DNA from: Flammula alnicola
Lineage: Eukaryota; Basidiomycota; Agaricomycetes; Agaricales; Strophariaceae
Length of the DNA: 64,000 nt
Assembly: GCA_015499995.1 (NCBI GenBank)
Contig: JADNRV010000203.1
Location: 1 to 64,000, forward strand
Direction: 5' to 3'
Shown: positions 31,296-42,963 of the stretch, piece by piece
Layout: every line of letters starts with the position of its first letter
How positions within the stretch are numbered: the stretch's first letter is position 1
Made by a program: the position numbers and the translations under genes
The notes under the pieces: generated by a model
Databases searched by the model: none
What the model was told of the DNA's origin: nothing
Seen by the model: only the letters and a program-made list of their open reading frames with translations

Positions 31296-34200
31296 TCACT
31301 GGCGACGTAAATGGCTATCCAGTAACAGTCCCCATTGAATATTGAATACAGATTGACTAACATCGTTTTTATAAAGAGCATAGCCCTCTTCGTCCTCAAG
31401 GTCTACGAATCCACCTTCGCCGTCCTCGGCACCCAGATCCTCCTCCTCCTCGCCCTCCTCCTCACCCTCGCCCTCTTCCTGTTCCTCTCCATCCTCCTCG
31501 TCGTCCTCGTTGCCATCGCTATCATCATCTCTGACCTCCTCCCTGCCTTTATTTTCATCCACATTTCGCGAGTTGGCACCACCGTCCTCAGTTTCGCCCA
31601 ACGAGGATGCTTCAGCAACGACACCATCCTCGGCGCCATCCTGAGTTGGTTCGACTGGAGAAACCGCGGCTCTTGCGTCATCTGCAAGATCCACTTTGTA
31701 ATGGCCAATTCCGCCCCCGGCGTACCGCATATACATATCACGGTCGACAAATCTGATCCGCGACAATGTGTAAGTCTATCCATCCTGCATGGTGAATTCA
31801 AAAGGTACTCACAAGTTGACATAGAAGTAGTGCCAGTCGTCGACCTCGCCCTCATCTCGAGCCACAGATAGGCCTTTCAACAGAGTCTCAGTACCCCCAT
31901 AGTAGAATGCCGGAATAATGTGAGCAGCCCGAATGACCTCGTCGGGATCCAGAAACCCGAATGCATTTGGCTCGTCTGACGGAACAAATCCTATCCTATG
32001 CAGGCGTTTCTTCTTGAAGCCAGCACGATAACTGGTATCGCGCCTGTACCAACGTACCCATAGGATGTCATATGTGTTCGGGGCAGACCCGGCACCGTTG
32101 TTGTAGATTGCGTCGACATGAAAGATTCCAATTATTCGTGCATACTCGAATGGATGGCCAGAATCTTCGTTGCGTGCGAGGACCATGACATCTGCATGAT
32201 TTCTCGAGTTGATAGAATCTTGTCCACGGCGCACATCATAGGTAGTGTAATTTATGCGCATCACTTTATGTCGAAACATCCGGTTATTGAGAATGACCAA
32301 TTTTGAGCACTCTTCATTTGAGAACTCGTTGCCGTCTCCTGACCAAGTCGGATGATGAAGACGACCGAGGATATGTTCCTGAAGCTTTGGGTAGAAGTCC
32401 TATCATAGCAATGAGGGCCACGGAAAGAAAGGCAAGCTATTGGCTTACCTCGACAGCTGGGTCACCTTGATTTGAAGCAAGAAAGCTGGTGATATTCATG
32501 GGAAAGTTGCGAGAATGTGAAATGTGATGATGATATTCAGGAGCAGTAAATGGCAGAGCTTCAGATTCTGCGAAATCAAGACGAGGAGAAACTTTCTTGT
32601 TGGCTGCGGCTGATTGTTTCGAATGGCTTGCGTTGAACTTCGACGGGTTCTGCCTTGCCTCAGCTTGGCTACGTTTGCGAATCATTCGGCGAAGAGCTTG
32701 CTCGCGGCGCTCAAGGCGAGTCATCTGTCGAACTGCATTATTCTTGTTGGTTCGCGCATAGAAGCGTTTGACTCTCCGGTGTTCAAGTTCGCCCTATAAA
32801 AGTATAAAAAGTGAACAACAATTCCGAATGTGCAAATTCTGCGATAATAAGTCTATCACGCACTGTCTGAGTTGAGTACGAGTCCGATGTCCCAAACCAA
32901 CGAATTGTCTTGACATAATCGCCAAGTGAGTGCAATTTATATGTAATAAGGTTGAATAACTTGAGTTTCGGTGCCGTATGTGAAGTAGCGGGCGCAGATT
33001 GTCCTGGTTGGCTTGTCTGCACAGGTTTCTTCTTTGCCTTTCTGCGACCGTGAGCAGCCTCCTCCTTTGGAAGCTCTCTTGTCTCGAAAAAGCTGCAAGT
33101 GTAGGATTTGAATCTTCTTAATTGACGTCCGAGGTGTGTGGTACATTCCTCAAGCCATTTAACAGAGGTATCTGTATGCATGCAGAGCTTCGCCAAAGTA
33201 TGCCATTCAGCCAGTGTGAACAAGAGGGAGAGGACTGCGTCATTATGTGGCTCAGGTAGAAGGCCTTCAAATACCGGGATAGCGCACTATGTGGATCACG
33301 GAGAAATGTTAAATACCACTGCGAAATGAGAGATTCAAAAGTAGTCACTCGCCTGTAATAAGTCTTCATAGTTTCGTGCGGCCAACTTCTTCATGCTCGA
33401 AGCATTTTCTCCGAATCTGCGAATTGTTGATCTTCCGAATGTAGGAACAGCGCGATACCGTCTATTTAATTCTTGAACGGCTGTCTCCCCGTGGGCGATG
33501 AGAATACGGATGAGGTGCATGAAGATAGCCTTCCATATGCCCAGCTCAAATTCATGCATAAAGTCGACGACGAGCATGTTATAAAAGTTCAGTCCAAACT
33601 TTGAAAGACGGGCGAATGCATTCTAACAAATGCTGAAGTCAGTAATTGAAGCAAAAGATTCATGTGGGACAACTTGAACGACATACTTGTGTAGGCACCA
33701 ATGACTTTGGTGCTAGAATTCTCTCCACCGCAGCCGACTTGACGCCTTTCCCCTTTCTGTAGATCTGGTCTCGTGCGAGAAGAATGTCAAATTCTAACTC
33801 CCCATTCGCAACCCGCTGGCCAGTTTCTCGGCGTCGTTGGTCATGCACAGTGCCTAATTCGGGGATACATTCCTTGGGAATAAGACATCGAGGACAGGGA
33901 CAAGCGCCAAGATTGCGGATTGTCGCAAGAATGACTCTAGAATAATTGACAACATCAGAATATGGTCGACGGTTATTAAGTCAGATACGTACTTCTCTGG
34001 GTAATCGGCTGAATAGGTAAAGATTCGGGGGTAGAAGCGCCGTTGGATACCGTCTGGGCACATGATTACAATTCCGTGTTCGTATGCATGCATAAATTCG
34101 TCATCAAGGAGGAGCTTCCAAATGGCATGTACCAGTTCTCGCTGACAATGAGTGAGTGTGTCTTCAGAGGGTCCTTCTCCAGTAAGATTCGTGAAGTAAT

Positions 34201-35698
34201 CGTGAAATGTATCGGGTAACTGAGCCGGAAATTTGAAGTAAGCTTTTGCAATTTGTGTCTCAAAAATCGAACTCACCTTTGGGATGTATGCGAGATGGTG
34301 GCAAGACCCCGTCTGAGGCTTACCTCGAAGCCATTTCGACTGATTCCCAAAAAATAAATAAATCGGCCATAGAGATGCATTTCCGAAACTCGCAAGATGA
34401 GTGGAGTCTGACCAAAACATGAGCGCTGCCACGACACGTTCAAGCTGACATCCAGGTTCAGGAGGAAGGTTTTGGATGGCTTCATGTGCTTCAACCATAG
34501 CATCGGAGGAGTAGATTTCATCGTGAACGCGCTGTGGCTCGCTTTCCGGAGTAGGCTTCCAAAATTGTTTGAAAGGTGTATAGTGGAAATATCGAGATGC
34601 AGAATCCGTGAGCACCGCTTTTAGGACTTCTACAATTGAGCGATGATGTAGACCGGGCACGGAAAAAACAGGGATATCACTATCGGAGGCGTGTGCTTGA
34701 CCGGTTGGGACCTGAATGTCGACCTCGACCTCGCGCCATCCATCCTTGACAACTGCGGGTCCCTTCTTCAGTCCGGTATCTTCAAGACTGGCATCGAATT
34801 TGGCAGTTTCTTTGCGAATGTCAAAATCGATCAAATCTTCCTTTTTGAAGTCGTCTGATTTGAGGAAGTTGATGAGCTTGATCATTTCGCCTATTGATTT
34901 CATGGCGGAGCCTGACCACATCCAATTCATCAAGCCAAAGATTGTTGAGTTTGCAAAGGGGAAATAGCTCGGAGTATTTGCACTGTGCGTCTGGCGATCA
35001 TCGATGATCACAGAAAGACGTGAATTTGTTTGAACAGGTGCATCAGTGACGACTTGCGGAGCGGTGATGTCTGAGAGGTTATCAAGTGTAAGGAGGTCGT
35101 CTGGGTTATGGGTAGGAATCAAAGGGTATTCGCGGTACATCCCAAATGCATTTTGAAGGGTGTGAACGGCTTTCCAGACATACGGAATGTGTTCCGGAGT
35201 CGAAGCCATCTCTGCAGTAGAGGCTGGATCAGCAATGACCTCTGGAAGAGATGCCGGCACTTCAGGGAGTCGTTCAAGGAGCTTCCATGTAAGGCGCTTC
35301 TTTCGAACTGGCCGGCCAGCTGCAGAAAGCTGTGGTGCAGGTTCAATCGGCTCTGGTAGGATGGGCTCGGGAGGGTCTTCAACAGAATTGACGGGTACCT
35401 AAAGAGTGGATTAAGTGAGAAATAAAATAGAGCAGGCAAACGAACTGACAGGTGATATTTTCTGAGGCATCTCTACCTCCTGAACATCCGAGAAATCAGG
35501 CGCTGGATCAGATGTTGGTGGTTCCAATCGGCGCCGTTTCCGAGCTCTCTTCTCGTTCAGGCGGGCAAGCGCACTTGGACCGTCAAGTGATGGGACCTCG
35601 TCCTGGCTGTAGTCGCAGTTAATGCAGTGCAGGTTTAACCCTCTTGCTGTCGGAAAAGATTGTTCACAGCCTGCCTCTGGACAAGTGAATTCTACCAT
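31296..35698 (-). CDS. Plavaka transposase, multi-exon, apparently intact
   Basis: ATG at 35,698 begins an N-terminal C2H2-like finger (CPEAGCEQSFPTARGLNLHC). A 51-bp intron (35,399-35,449, GT-AG) follows, then the long core exon (33,993-35,398), with SYFPFANSTIFGLMNWMW, the strongly conserved MFWSDSTHLASFGNASLWPI, LYFFGNQSKWLRGKP and DDEFMHAYEHGIVI. Later exons add GACPCPRCLIPKECIPELG (after an intron at 33,937-33,992), VVDFMHEFELGIWKAIF (33,335-33,577), a helical region with YKLHSLGDYVKTI (32,783-33,223) and the C-terminal block MRINYTTYDVRRGQDSIN ... LHRIGFVPSDEPNAFGFLDP (31,809-32,300). A very acidic tail ends near 31,296. These blocks are diagnostic of the Plavaka family of fungal transposases. 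All junctions I checked keep frame and I found no stop. It acts in the nucleus on the element's ends. The last-exon boundary is the least certain point. Confidence 0.9.
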
Positions 35699-35846
35699 TA
35701 TGAAGACCCCCACCAAAAGAAATACTTTGAAGAGGGTGAGAGGATGCATTCCCTCCGTCGGAGGAGATTGGAAGGTGGTTAAGGAAGAAATTTTTAAAAA
35801 ATTGGGAGAGGAGTGCGGAAGTGATCGAACCAAATCAAGTCAAATA

Positions 35847-36543
35847 TCATTGGCGGGATAGCTTCAACAATCGTCGCTGCCTACGGCGTATACTATTCTG
35901 CAAGGCATCCAATGCGACCAGTTGCTGTGATAACCTGGCAGCAATTTTGCCAGCATAGCGTGGACTTATGAGGCTCCGGTGACACTTGCTACAAATGGCA
36001 GGTTTTGGTGGTGAAGGTGGCGGCCGCAACCTTGAGATAGGGCTACTAAAAGGTGAGACTTGGAACGATGTAGGGGACTCGGGCTCTGTGAAAGACTCGG
36101 ATGAGGACCAAGACTCCGGACAGTTCTGGAGAAAGAAATAATTAAAATCACTACAATCGTCAGACTCAGATATGATTATATGAATACCTGGGTCGCAAAT
36201 GGTGAGCCATGTTCCAAATGCTCGCTTGAATCATGTATCATCTTCTGAAATTCAAACGGCTGACTTGATGTGAGAACAAATTGAATTTAAGACAAATATA
36301 TTTCACGAACATAGGCCTGTGTTTCAGATGCAGTTGATGAGGCGGAGGGAGATGCGAGGCCAGAAATAGGTGGTCGAACAGAGTGATTCACATCTTCGAC
36401 AGTGAGCTGCGAGAATTTAACAAATTTAAAATTTGAGAAACTTTGACCCATGAATTACATACCTCATGCTCTTCAGTCTCTGAGCTCTCGAGGACCTCCA
36501 ACTCATCTGAGTCTTTCAAGGGCTCTTGCAACTCTGAATTCAT
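35847..36543 (-). CDS. Small Pro/Ser-rich protein with CSKC motif, Plavaka companion (hypothetical)
   Basis: Four exons read in one frame through three GT-AG introns. The first part (possible ATG at 36,543) gives MNSELQEPLKDSDELEVLES, then NHSVRPPISGLASPSASST, then FEFQKMIHDSSEHLEHGSPF, then a tail with PPPSPPKPAICSKCHRSLIS and a basic, Arg-rich end closing at 35,847. CSKC could be half of a zinc site; a further CGSC lies upstream of the ATG in the same frame, so the gene may start earlier through another intron. It lies between the divergent transposase and DUF6698-like genes. I do not recognise the family; function unknown. Confidence 0.45.
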
Positions 36544-36686
36544 ATGATTAGATGTTTGAACGAAGTTGCAGGAACCGCACCGAATTGGAATCAGTGCAAC
36601 AAACAAGTGCAAATACCTTTTCTTATCTTTGTGAAATCTTGAAATCTTTTTCCATCGTTCCACATCTCTCCGCGTAGTGTTTCTTC

Positions 36687-38249
36687 ATGGCTTCCTCCCC
36701 ATCTCACGGTGGCTCCCTGCCAGGATCATCGTCACCTTTTTCATCCTCTACTGCCATTCATTCTAATATCAGTGCAGCAGAAGCCGCTGCCTTGGCGAGC
36801 ATCATGAAAAGCCTTCTAGCTGAGGCAGTCAAGGATGGCTCGTCTTCAAAGAGGTAAGTCAAATTTTTTCTATTTTACTAAAATCCTATTCTGTTTTTGA
36901 GAAATTCTGCAGCTATTGACGAGGAAGATAAGGAAAATCCTAGTCATGGGCTGGATGAATCCTATGTGACATACGGCAGGCAATACGCTCGCAGTGGTGA
37001 TATATTCACGGCTGTTGATGACATTGTCCAATTTGGGGTTGCCCGCGCTGTCTCGGACAGTGATGATGAGCAGGAACTCACCAATGTGTATGTTATTCAG
37101 CTGATTCACTTGTCCAGGACTGACTGTTTGCTTGAATATATAGGGAAAAACAGCGCGAGGAGAGCTGGGAACTCCTGTGTTCTCGCATTCCTAATTTCCG
37201 GTCGAATATGGTTTTGCTGGCACCTCAGAGGAAACTCCGTAAGCGTGTCTGTCGCAAGGTGCATAGTCCATATTATCTTTAAAGCCTCTTCATTTGCTCA
37301 CCGCTGCGGAAGATCAATGAAGGTGCAAATGCTGTCCGAGCTGAAGACGCATCAAGCCTGAAAGGGCATATCCTCGACTACCTTTTGCTGGAAAAGGCCA
37401 CACTTGAGCCACCTATCCAACGTAAAGGTAACCTGAAGAAGGCTGACCGAGGTTTCACCCATCCTGTAACAGCGTCCCTTCTCTGCCCTCTAAAATATGA
37501 GGCCACGCAATTGTATGTTGCTTTGATTCATTTTAATATTCTTACTGAATGATTATTTTTACAGAACATATGCTGATATTCTTGCCGGTAGAAAACCACT
37601 TACTGCATTCGATCTGCCTAGGTTCCTGTACCCTGATGGGCATGTCTATGACCCCAATGATATGGACATGGGTGTTCTGCAGGGACACTTGTTGCTTCGT
37701 GTATGTGTTTTATATTATCTAGCTTGCATCGATTGACACTGACTGTCGTAGGTTGCAAAACACATCTTCCAGGGTCCGACAGCAGCCCTCGAACGTCCTG
37801 GCTACCATCGTGGAAGGCGAGGAAATGCAGCGCTGATGGGCTTGACTTCCATGACCCCTCGTGCGATTGGGTATGTTTGTGTACAGGTATGATTTATCTC
37901 TCTTGATATATGTTTTTACTGACGATTAATGTTCAGACACGGTTCGCAATCTGCGCAGTAGATAACTGGGCCACCGTCGATGGCAACTTCGACTACAATG
38001 CATTCTTTTGGGTTATCGTTAGTCTCTTCGATGACAGCGAGGGCGAAGAAATTCTTAAGCTATTCAATGAGTACGTGAACATCTACTATCCTTTATATGT
38101 TCTAACCTTGTATTGATAGACACATCTTCGGGACATCATCAGCTGCTGAAGATACAGTCACGGAAGCACCAGCACCAGCTGAATCAGACATTGCACGCTT
38201 GAAGGCTCAACGGGCCGCAAAGCGTGCACGTCTCAACTCTCAGGCTTGA
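36687..38249 (+). CDS. DUF6698-like protein carried by the Plavaka element, apparently intact
   Basis: ATG at 36,687 opens a Ser-rich N terminus (MASSPSHGGSLPGSSSPFSS). At least seven GT-AG introns (for example 36,855-36,900 and 37,514-37,564) separate exons that join in frame to a stop at 38,247-38,249. Recognisable blocks are RGFTHPVTASLLCPLKY, FLYPDGHVYDPNDMDMGVLQ, LLRVAKHIFQGPTAALERPG, NAALMGLTSMTPRAIGYVC and QTRFAICAVDNW, in the order seen in the DUF6698 family. It ends with a basic RLKAQRAAKRARLNSQA tail. This is a highly amplified basidiomycete protein of unknown function; its place here opposite the transposase suggests an accessory gene of the transposon. Confidence 0.82.
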
Positions 38250-38785
38250 TACGGACTGCCGCCGTTGCCTTTTCTCTTTCTCAACATGGACTGTCATATG
38301 ATATATGTATTGCTTTGCTAGTAGCTATCATCATTCTTGGTGTAATCATTACATTATCTGAATCATAATCACGTCCTGCCTGCTCATTCCATGCCATTGG
38401 CTTCATAAGATTGTCAAGATGATATGTCAGATATCCACCCATGCCATGGAAAACAAATATGGTCAAAAATGCGAAGATCCATCAGTCATTATCTGGATGC
38501 TACATACGCAAAAGTATTTTATTGACTGGTATACTCTTATCTACCATGAACATGCAGGTGATGATTGCCAATTTCCCTAATATGACAATGGTATTTAATC
38601 ATTGGTGATACTTGGCAATCATGACAAGGACCGCCAGCTTCACCATCCAGGTGAAGATTACACAATATTTGCTTTCCGGTAAGGCCTTTTGATCGATTGG
38701 CAATCGCGTGAGTGCTTACCTGGATTTTGACGGATTGTGGACATGGTAAGGCTATATATAACTATATCTGCTTTTCACGGTTTTG
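38250..38785. other. 3' non-coding end of the Plavaka element
   Basis: No gene. ATTGCCAATTTCC and TTGGCAATC near 38,560-38,640 mirror the TTGCCAATTCG at 30,772, as subterminal repeats. The proposed right TIR is at 38,725-38,758; family C coding resumes by about 38,790. Confidence 0.55.
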
Positions 38786-38789
38786 CTGA

Positions 38790-39600
38790 TGCTCAAGCGC
38801 AGCTCTTGGGCGTGGCGAACAGCCAGATGCAGAAGAAATTTGTAAAAGAATTGTCAGCTAGGCGTGTACCAACCAATATTGAGACACGTAAGGTGACAAT
38901 GATAGAAGAGGGAGAAGAAGAGGAAGTGGTAACCGACTATGAGAAGGAGGAACCATTACCACAATATATGCTAGCAGAGGATTTACCGCCGCCTAAGTAT
39001 CGAGTGCTCACAATGGATTGCAATGGCTTACCAAAAGGAGCCATTGTTATAGAAGATCCCTTTGTGCAGTATTTGAACGAGCTAGCTCCGGGTGAAGAAC
39101 CTAGGAAACTGCTAGTGGTAAAGGAATTGCACCCTTTAAAAGTGGTACATCCTGTGATCAATGGGGTGGCCACCGAGGAAGCATTATTGGATGGTGGTTC
39201 GCAAATCATCTCAATGGGAAAGGATACGGCAGTCAAACTCAGACTTAATTGGGACCCTGCAATTATTATACATATGCAGAGCGCCAATAAGCAAATTGAG
39301 AAGACATTGGGACTAGCTAGGAATGTGCCATTTGTGTTTGGAGAAATAACTCTATATTTCCAAGTACATGTAATGGTGAATCCGGCGTACAAGGTGCTAC
39401 TAGGATGACCGTTTGAATGTCTAACATCTAGCGAGGTGAAGAATGCCCCAGACAGCACTCAGCTCCTCACTATCACAGACCCAAACACATCTAGAAAAAT
39501 TACTATGCCCACGTACGATAGAGGACAACCACCGGGCATTCTAAAGAAGCAGCCTGACAGTTCTTTTCAACCCTCGATGAGTTGATGAGTTATCAAGGAG
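38790..39600 (+). pseudogene. Family C protease region
   Basis: Coding resumes with QLLGVANSQMQKKFVKEL, which aligns to GQVLGSSPGVMKEM of family B. It continues through DCNGLPKGAIVIEDPFVQYL to the protease EEALLDGGSQIISMGKDTAV. The usual D-S/T-G is D-G-G here, so activity is doubtful. The end of the domain (VNPAYKVLLG) is followed by TGA at 39,406-39,408, where family B has Arg or His, then PFECLTSSEVKNAPD. One frameshift follows near 39,570. Confidence 0.82.
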
Positions 39601-39790
39601 AGGTCGCACTAATGATTGAAAGAGATGATCGAGATGGGAGTATCCAAATCATAGGATACACAACCCCTTTCGATAGCAAAAGTTTTAAAAAGAAAGAGCT
39701 GAGGAATGGGCAACCAGGAGATGAAGTCTTTGAGAACCCGGAGGCAGACGAGGATGAGCCCTCAGGTCCTCCGGTGGGAATTTGATGAGT
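39580..39790 (+). pseudogene. Family C internal-deletion junction (RT and RNase H absent)
   Basis: SYQGEVALMIERDDRDGSIQ aligns with the family B block NSQGETAVVFDYDENTKEVK (18,250-18,320), which precedes RT. Immediately afterwards ENPEADEDEPSGPPVG aligns with IDEDEEDPGGPPEVV of family B (about 20,285-20,330), which follows RNase H. About 2 kb carrying RT and RNase H is missing between them. The element would be non-autonomous even without its stops. Confidence 0.75.
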
Positions 39791-41601
39791 TCAAAGATAC
39801 CATCGACACTAGAGGAGGATATATATATGAGGTGAAAGAGGAAGAGCCGTATGATAACCTAGCTACGTCGCTGGAAAGCTTCCAGATCGAAATAGACCGA
39901 GCTAGGAGAGAAAATAAAGTCGAAAGAGAGCTAGCTGCGAAATTCATGAGTAAAGATGCCGTCCCAGAACCTCAGAAACGATTCCTACAGCAGTTTATGC
40001 TAGGAACTAAGATTCTGGATGGTCAAATCTCAGCGGAGGTCGCAGCTAGTGAGGAATATGATGAGAGAAATCGGACGCCAGCTGGAAAAGCAATGGATGA
40101 GAAATTACCTCGCATTCGTCGCTGGTTAGAGAACCCAATGCGGCGCCCACCAGGCATGACAGAAAAAGAATATTATAGTTTCACTCACACAGCAAGGAAC
40201 TTCTTCTTAAATAAAGAAGGGCGCATGTATCGACGAGATATTAATCAAGCGCACAAGCTAGTTGTGGAAAAAGAACACAGGACTCATATGATGCATTCCG
40301 CTGACGATAGCTTGGGACATTGAGGTTCTTATGCAACTAGGACCTTGTTAATGGAAAGATTTTGGTGGCCAGAAATTGAACACGATGTTCACTGGTATGT
40401 CAAGACCTGCCAGTTGTGTCAAGAGCGACAAAAGACTATGATATTAATTCCTAGGACTGAGACGCATACACCGTCAATCTTCCAGCAACTACATGTGGAC
40501 ACCATGCATATGACGCCAAAGTCACAGGGTTGTGGACAAATAGTACACGGAAGATGCGCGTTGACTTCTTGGGTAGAAGGGAGACCGTTAAGAGCTGAAA
40601 CAGCTAGGAACATCGCACTTTGGTTGTTCGAAGATATTATCTGTAGATGGGGATGTCTTCAGGAAATTATTTCGGACAACGGAGCACTGTTTATAAAAGC
40701 GATCAAATATCTAGAAGAGAAGTATGGTATAAAAGGGATCAGTATCTCTGCCTACAACTCTCGCGCAAATGGAAAAATAGAATGACCACATTGGGATATC
40801 TGACAGATGCTGTATAAAGCGACGGGAGGATTAACCAACAAGTGGTTTGCATTCTTTCACCACGTACTATGGGCAGATAGAATCACCATCCGAAAAGGAA
40901 TGGGATGTTCACCATTCTTCCTAGTAACAGGCACGCATCCGGTAATACCACTAGATATACAAGAAGCGACATGGCTTGTAGAATTACCCAACAGGGTTCT
41001 CACAACCGAAGAGCTAGTTGGTTATAGGGTGAGAGCTCTGGCCAAACATAAAGTTCATATAGATGAAATGCGCGAGCGTATTTCGAAAATAAAGCGAGAC
41101 GCGCTAGCTAAGTTCGAAGAAAAGCAGTCCGCAAAAATAAGAGACTTTATCTTCAAACCAGGAGATTTGGTCCTAGTTAGAAACACGCAAGTGGAGTCCT
41201 CTTTGAATCGCAAAATGCAGCCACGATATCTCGGACCAATGATAGTCATGACTAGGAACCCAGGAGGTGCCTATATAGTTGCAGAAATGGATGGCTCGGT
41301 TTCACACAATAAAGTGGCAGTTTTTAGAGTCATTCCTTATTTTGCTAGGTGACATATAAAGCTTCCAGACAACCTAGAAGACGTGATTGATCATAATCTA
41401 GAGACTCTGAGGAAGCTAGCTGAGCGACCAGAGGATGATGATGAAGCATTAGGCCCAGATCTCATATTCAGTGATCCACCAGCTCGGAAAAAAGTGAGCA
41501 GGAGGCAAGAGCCTGAGTACGAGCCTGAGCCCGAGCACGAGCCAGAGGAAGAGCACGAGAAAGAATTCGAGGATGAAGACTTATGGTGGGATGAAGAGTA
41601 A
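39780..41601 (+). pseudogene. Family C integrase with four CGA-to-TGA-type stops
   Basis: It has the N-terminal zinc domain (HSADDSLGH ... CQLCQER, 40,300-40,430), the catalytic core with LHVDTMHMTP (D), EIISDNGALF (D) and ANGKIE (E), then [17 protein letters not shown] and [13 protein letters not shown], with an acidic repeat tail (EPEYEPEPEHEPEEE) ending WWDEE at 41,601. Internal stops are TGA at 40,321, 40,783, 40,801 and 41,350, several at Arg-like positions. It is otherwise one frame. Tail-to-tail with the antisense gene starting 131 bp downstream. Confidence 0.9.
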
Positions 41602-41965
41602 AAAAGCACAAAGAGAGAGGACAGTGTATTCAAGTCCGCGCTAGCAAGCTAGGCTACATAAAACAAGTGAAAAAGAGATCTATAAAGCCACTTTGAGGCT
41701 ATGGAATGAGCTAGTTGTAACAACAAAGTAGCTAGGCAAGGTCGAGGTTATTCTGCATATGTTTAAGCTCCCTGAGAAGGAGCTCGTGGTGCTGCAAGTG
41801 GAACTCGATGCGGTGTAAACCGACAACAAGTTCGGCCTGAATCTCACCAATAACCTTGCGATGAGCTAGCTCGTCGCCGGACGAAGAAGTCTTGTTGCTG
41901 ACAAGGGCAGAAGCCTTAGCTAAGACTTCTTGAGAGTGCGCGTTGTTGACAGCAAGGTCAGAAGT

Positions 41966-42963
41966 GAGGTCTTTATTGTCCTCCACTGATTCCTACCGGA
42001 ATCCTGCGGAATCCGGTCATTCCGGAGGAATAATTTTTGGGTCATTTTGGCTGAGAGGCCAGCCAAAATGCGAAATTTCATTCCGGAGGAATGCAGACCG
42101 GAATAAGCTGCAACCGGAATACCCAACAGGAATGGCCGGAACGGAATGGCCACCGGAATCCGGTTTTTCCAAAAAAGGAAATATGGTTATTTTTAGCAAC
42201 AACATGAAAATATCACACTATTACATAAAATGACATCAAAATAAGACTGTGGGACCTATTTCTAATCAAGATATTTCATATTTAGCAAGTGCAATTTTCA
42301 AAACCGCCAGCTTTGGGCGAGTTTTTTGCGTTTTTCTCGATGATGAAAGCAGCTAGTCACATGATTTTGATATATTTGTGATTCTGGAAGCATGCTCTAC
42401 AGTTACTTTTTTTGGCAAAAAGTTCCCACGGTCCCCAAAACAGACCAAATAAGGTGATTTCAGTTACCCGAGTGAGATGACATATACATATTTGTAATCT
42501 CCTTAAAATTCTGAATCTGATGGTACCTCATTGCCCCTGAATCTCTCAGAATTGGTTACGCAATCTACAAATATATTATAGATAGATAGGGTATGTAGTC
42601 CGATGTTTTTGGTAGGTAAGCAACAGTTCTCTGGTCTAATGGTTAAATGGTCTGGGATATTAGCTACTGGATTTCTTCTGGGGCTCTGGGTTCAATTCCT
42701 AAAAGATGCAAAATCTTTGAGTGATATTTTTCTCTGAGTTCTGTCTAAGTCCACCAAGTTGAAGTCCTAACCGGAATTTCGGTCATTCCTGTGGATTCCG
42801 GTCAGGATTCCTGCGGAATTGAGTCCATTCCTGCAGATTCCGGTCAGGATTCCTGTGGAATTGAGTCCATTCCTGCAGATTCCGGTCCATTCCTGCGGAT
42901 TCTGGTCCATTCCTCCGGAATCCGGTCATTCCGGGAGGAATCAGTGGAGGAATGAAAAGTATT
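41966..42963. mobile_element. Mutator-like MITE I, TIRs and 9-bp target duplication
   Basis: The ends read GAGGTCTTTATTGTCCTCC on the left and, reverse-complemented, AATACTTTTCATTCCTCC on the right. Both continue ACTGATTCCT and extensive GGAATCC/GGATTCC arrays (41,985-42,170 and 42,770-42,950). GTCAGAAGT (41,957-41,965) and GTCAGAAGC (42,964-42,972) form a 9-bp target duplication, typical of Mutator-like elements. No transposase. The related element at 54,675-56,342 shares TIRs. Confidence 0.85.
42625..42710 (+). other. tRNA-like promoter relic (possible SINE remnant)
   Basis: TGGTCTAATGG (42,632-42,642) resembles a Pol III box A as in tRNA-Glu/Asp, and GGGTTCAATTCC (42,688-42,699) a box B. 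The spacing of about 57 bp is acceptable. No acceptor stem forms, so it is not a working tRNA. A tRNA-derived SINE piece inside the MITE would explain it. Confidence 0.35.

Larger units (their letters stand above)
30735..38758. mobile_element. Plavaka-type DNA transposon (~8 kb) with three genes, inserted in family C
   Basis: Family C coding is interrupted here and resumes at about 38,790 in the next part of the polyprotein. The insert holds a Plavaka transposase (minus), a small cysteine-motif gene (minus) and a DUF6698-like gene (plus), the latter two divergent. The ends TATAGTCTTGTCATATC (30,735) and, reverse-complemented, TATAGCCTTACCATGTC (38,756 backwards) may be the TIRs. TTGCCAAT/ATTGGCAA words recur subterminally at both ends. 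I could not fix a target duplication. Confidence 0.8.

Noticed and set aside
31335..31871. Plus-strand frame of 178 codons rich in Leu/Val, like a membrane protein
   Set aside because: It is the complement of the acidic tail of the Plavaka transposase; GAG/GAA runs read in reverse give hydrophobic CTC/TTC codons.
42625..42710. A functional tRNA gene
   Set aside because: Box A and B words are present, but no acceptor or anticodon stem can be formed.
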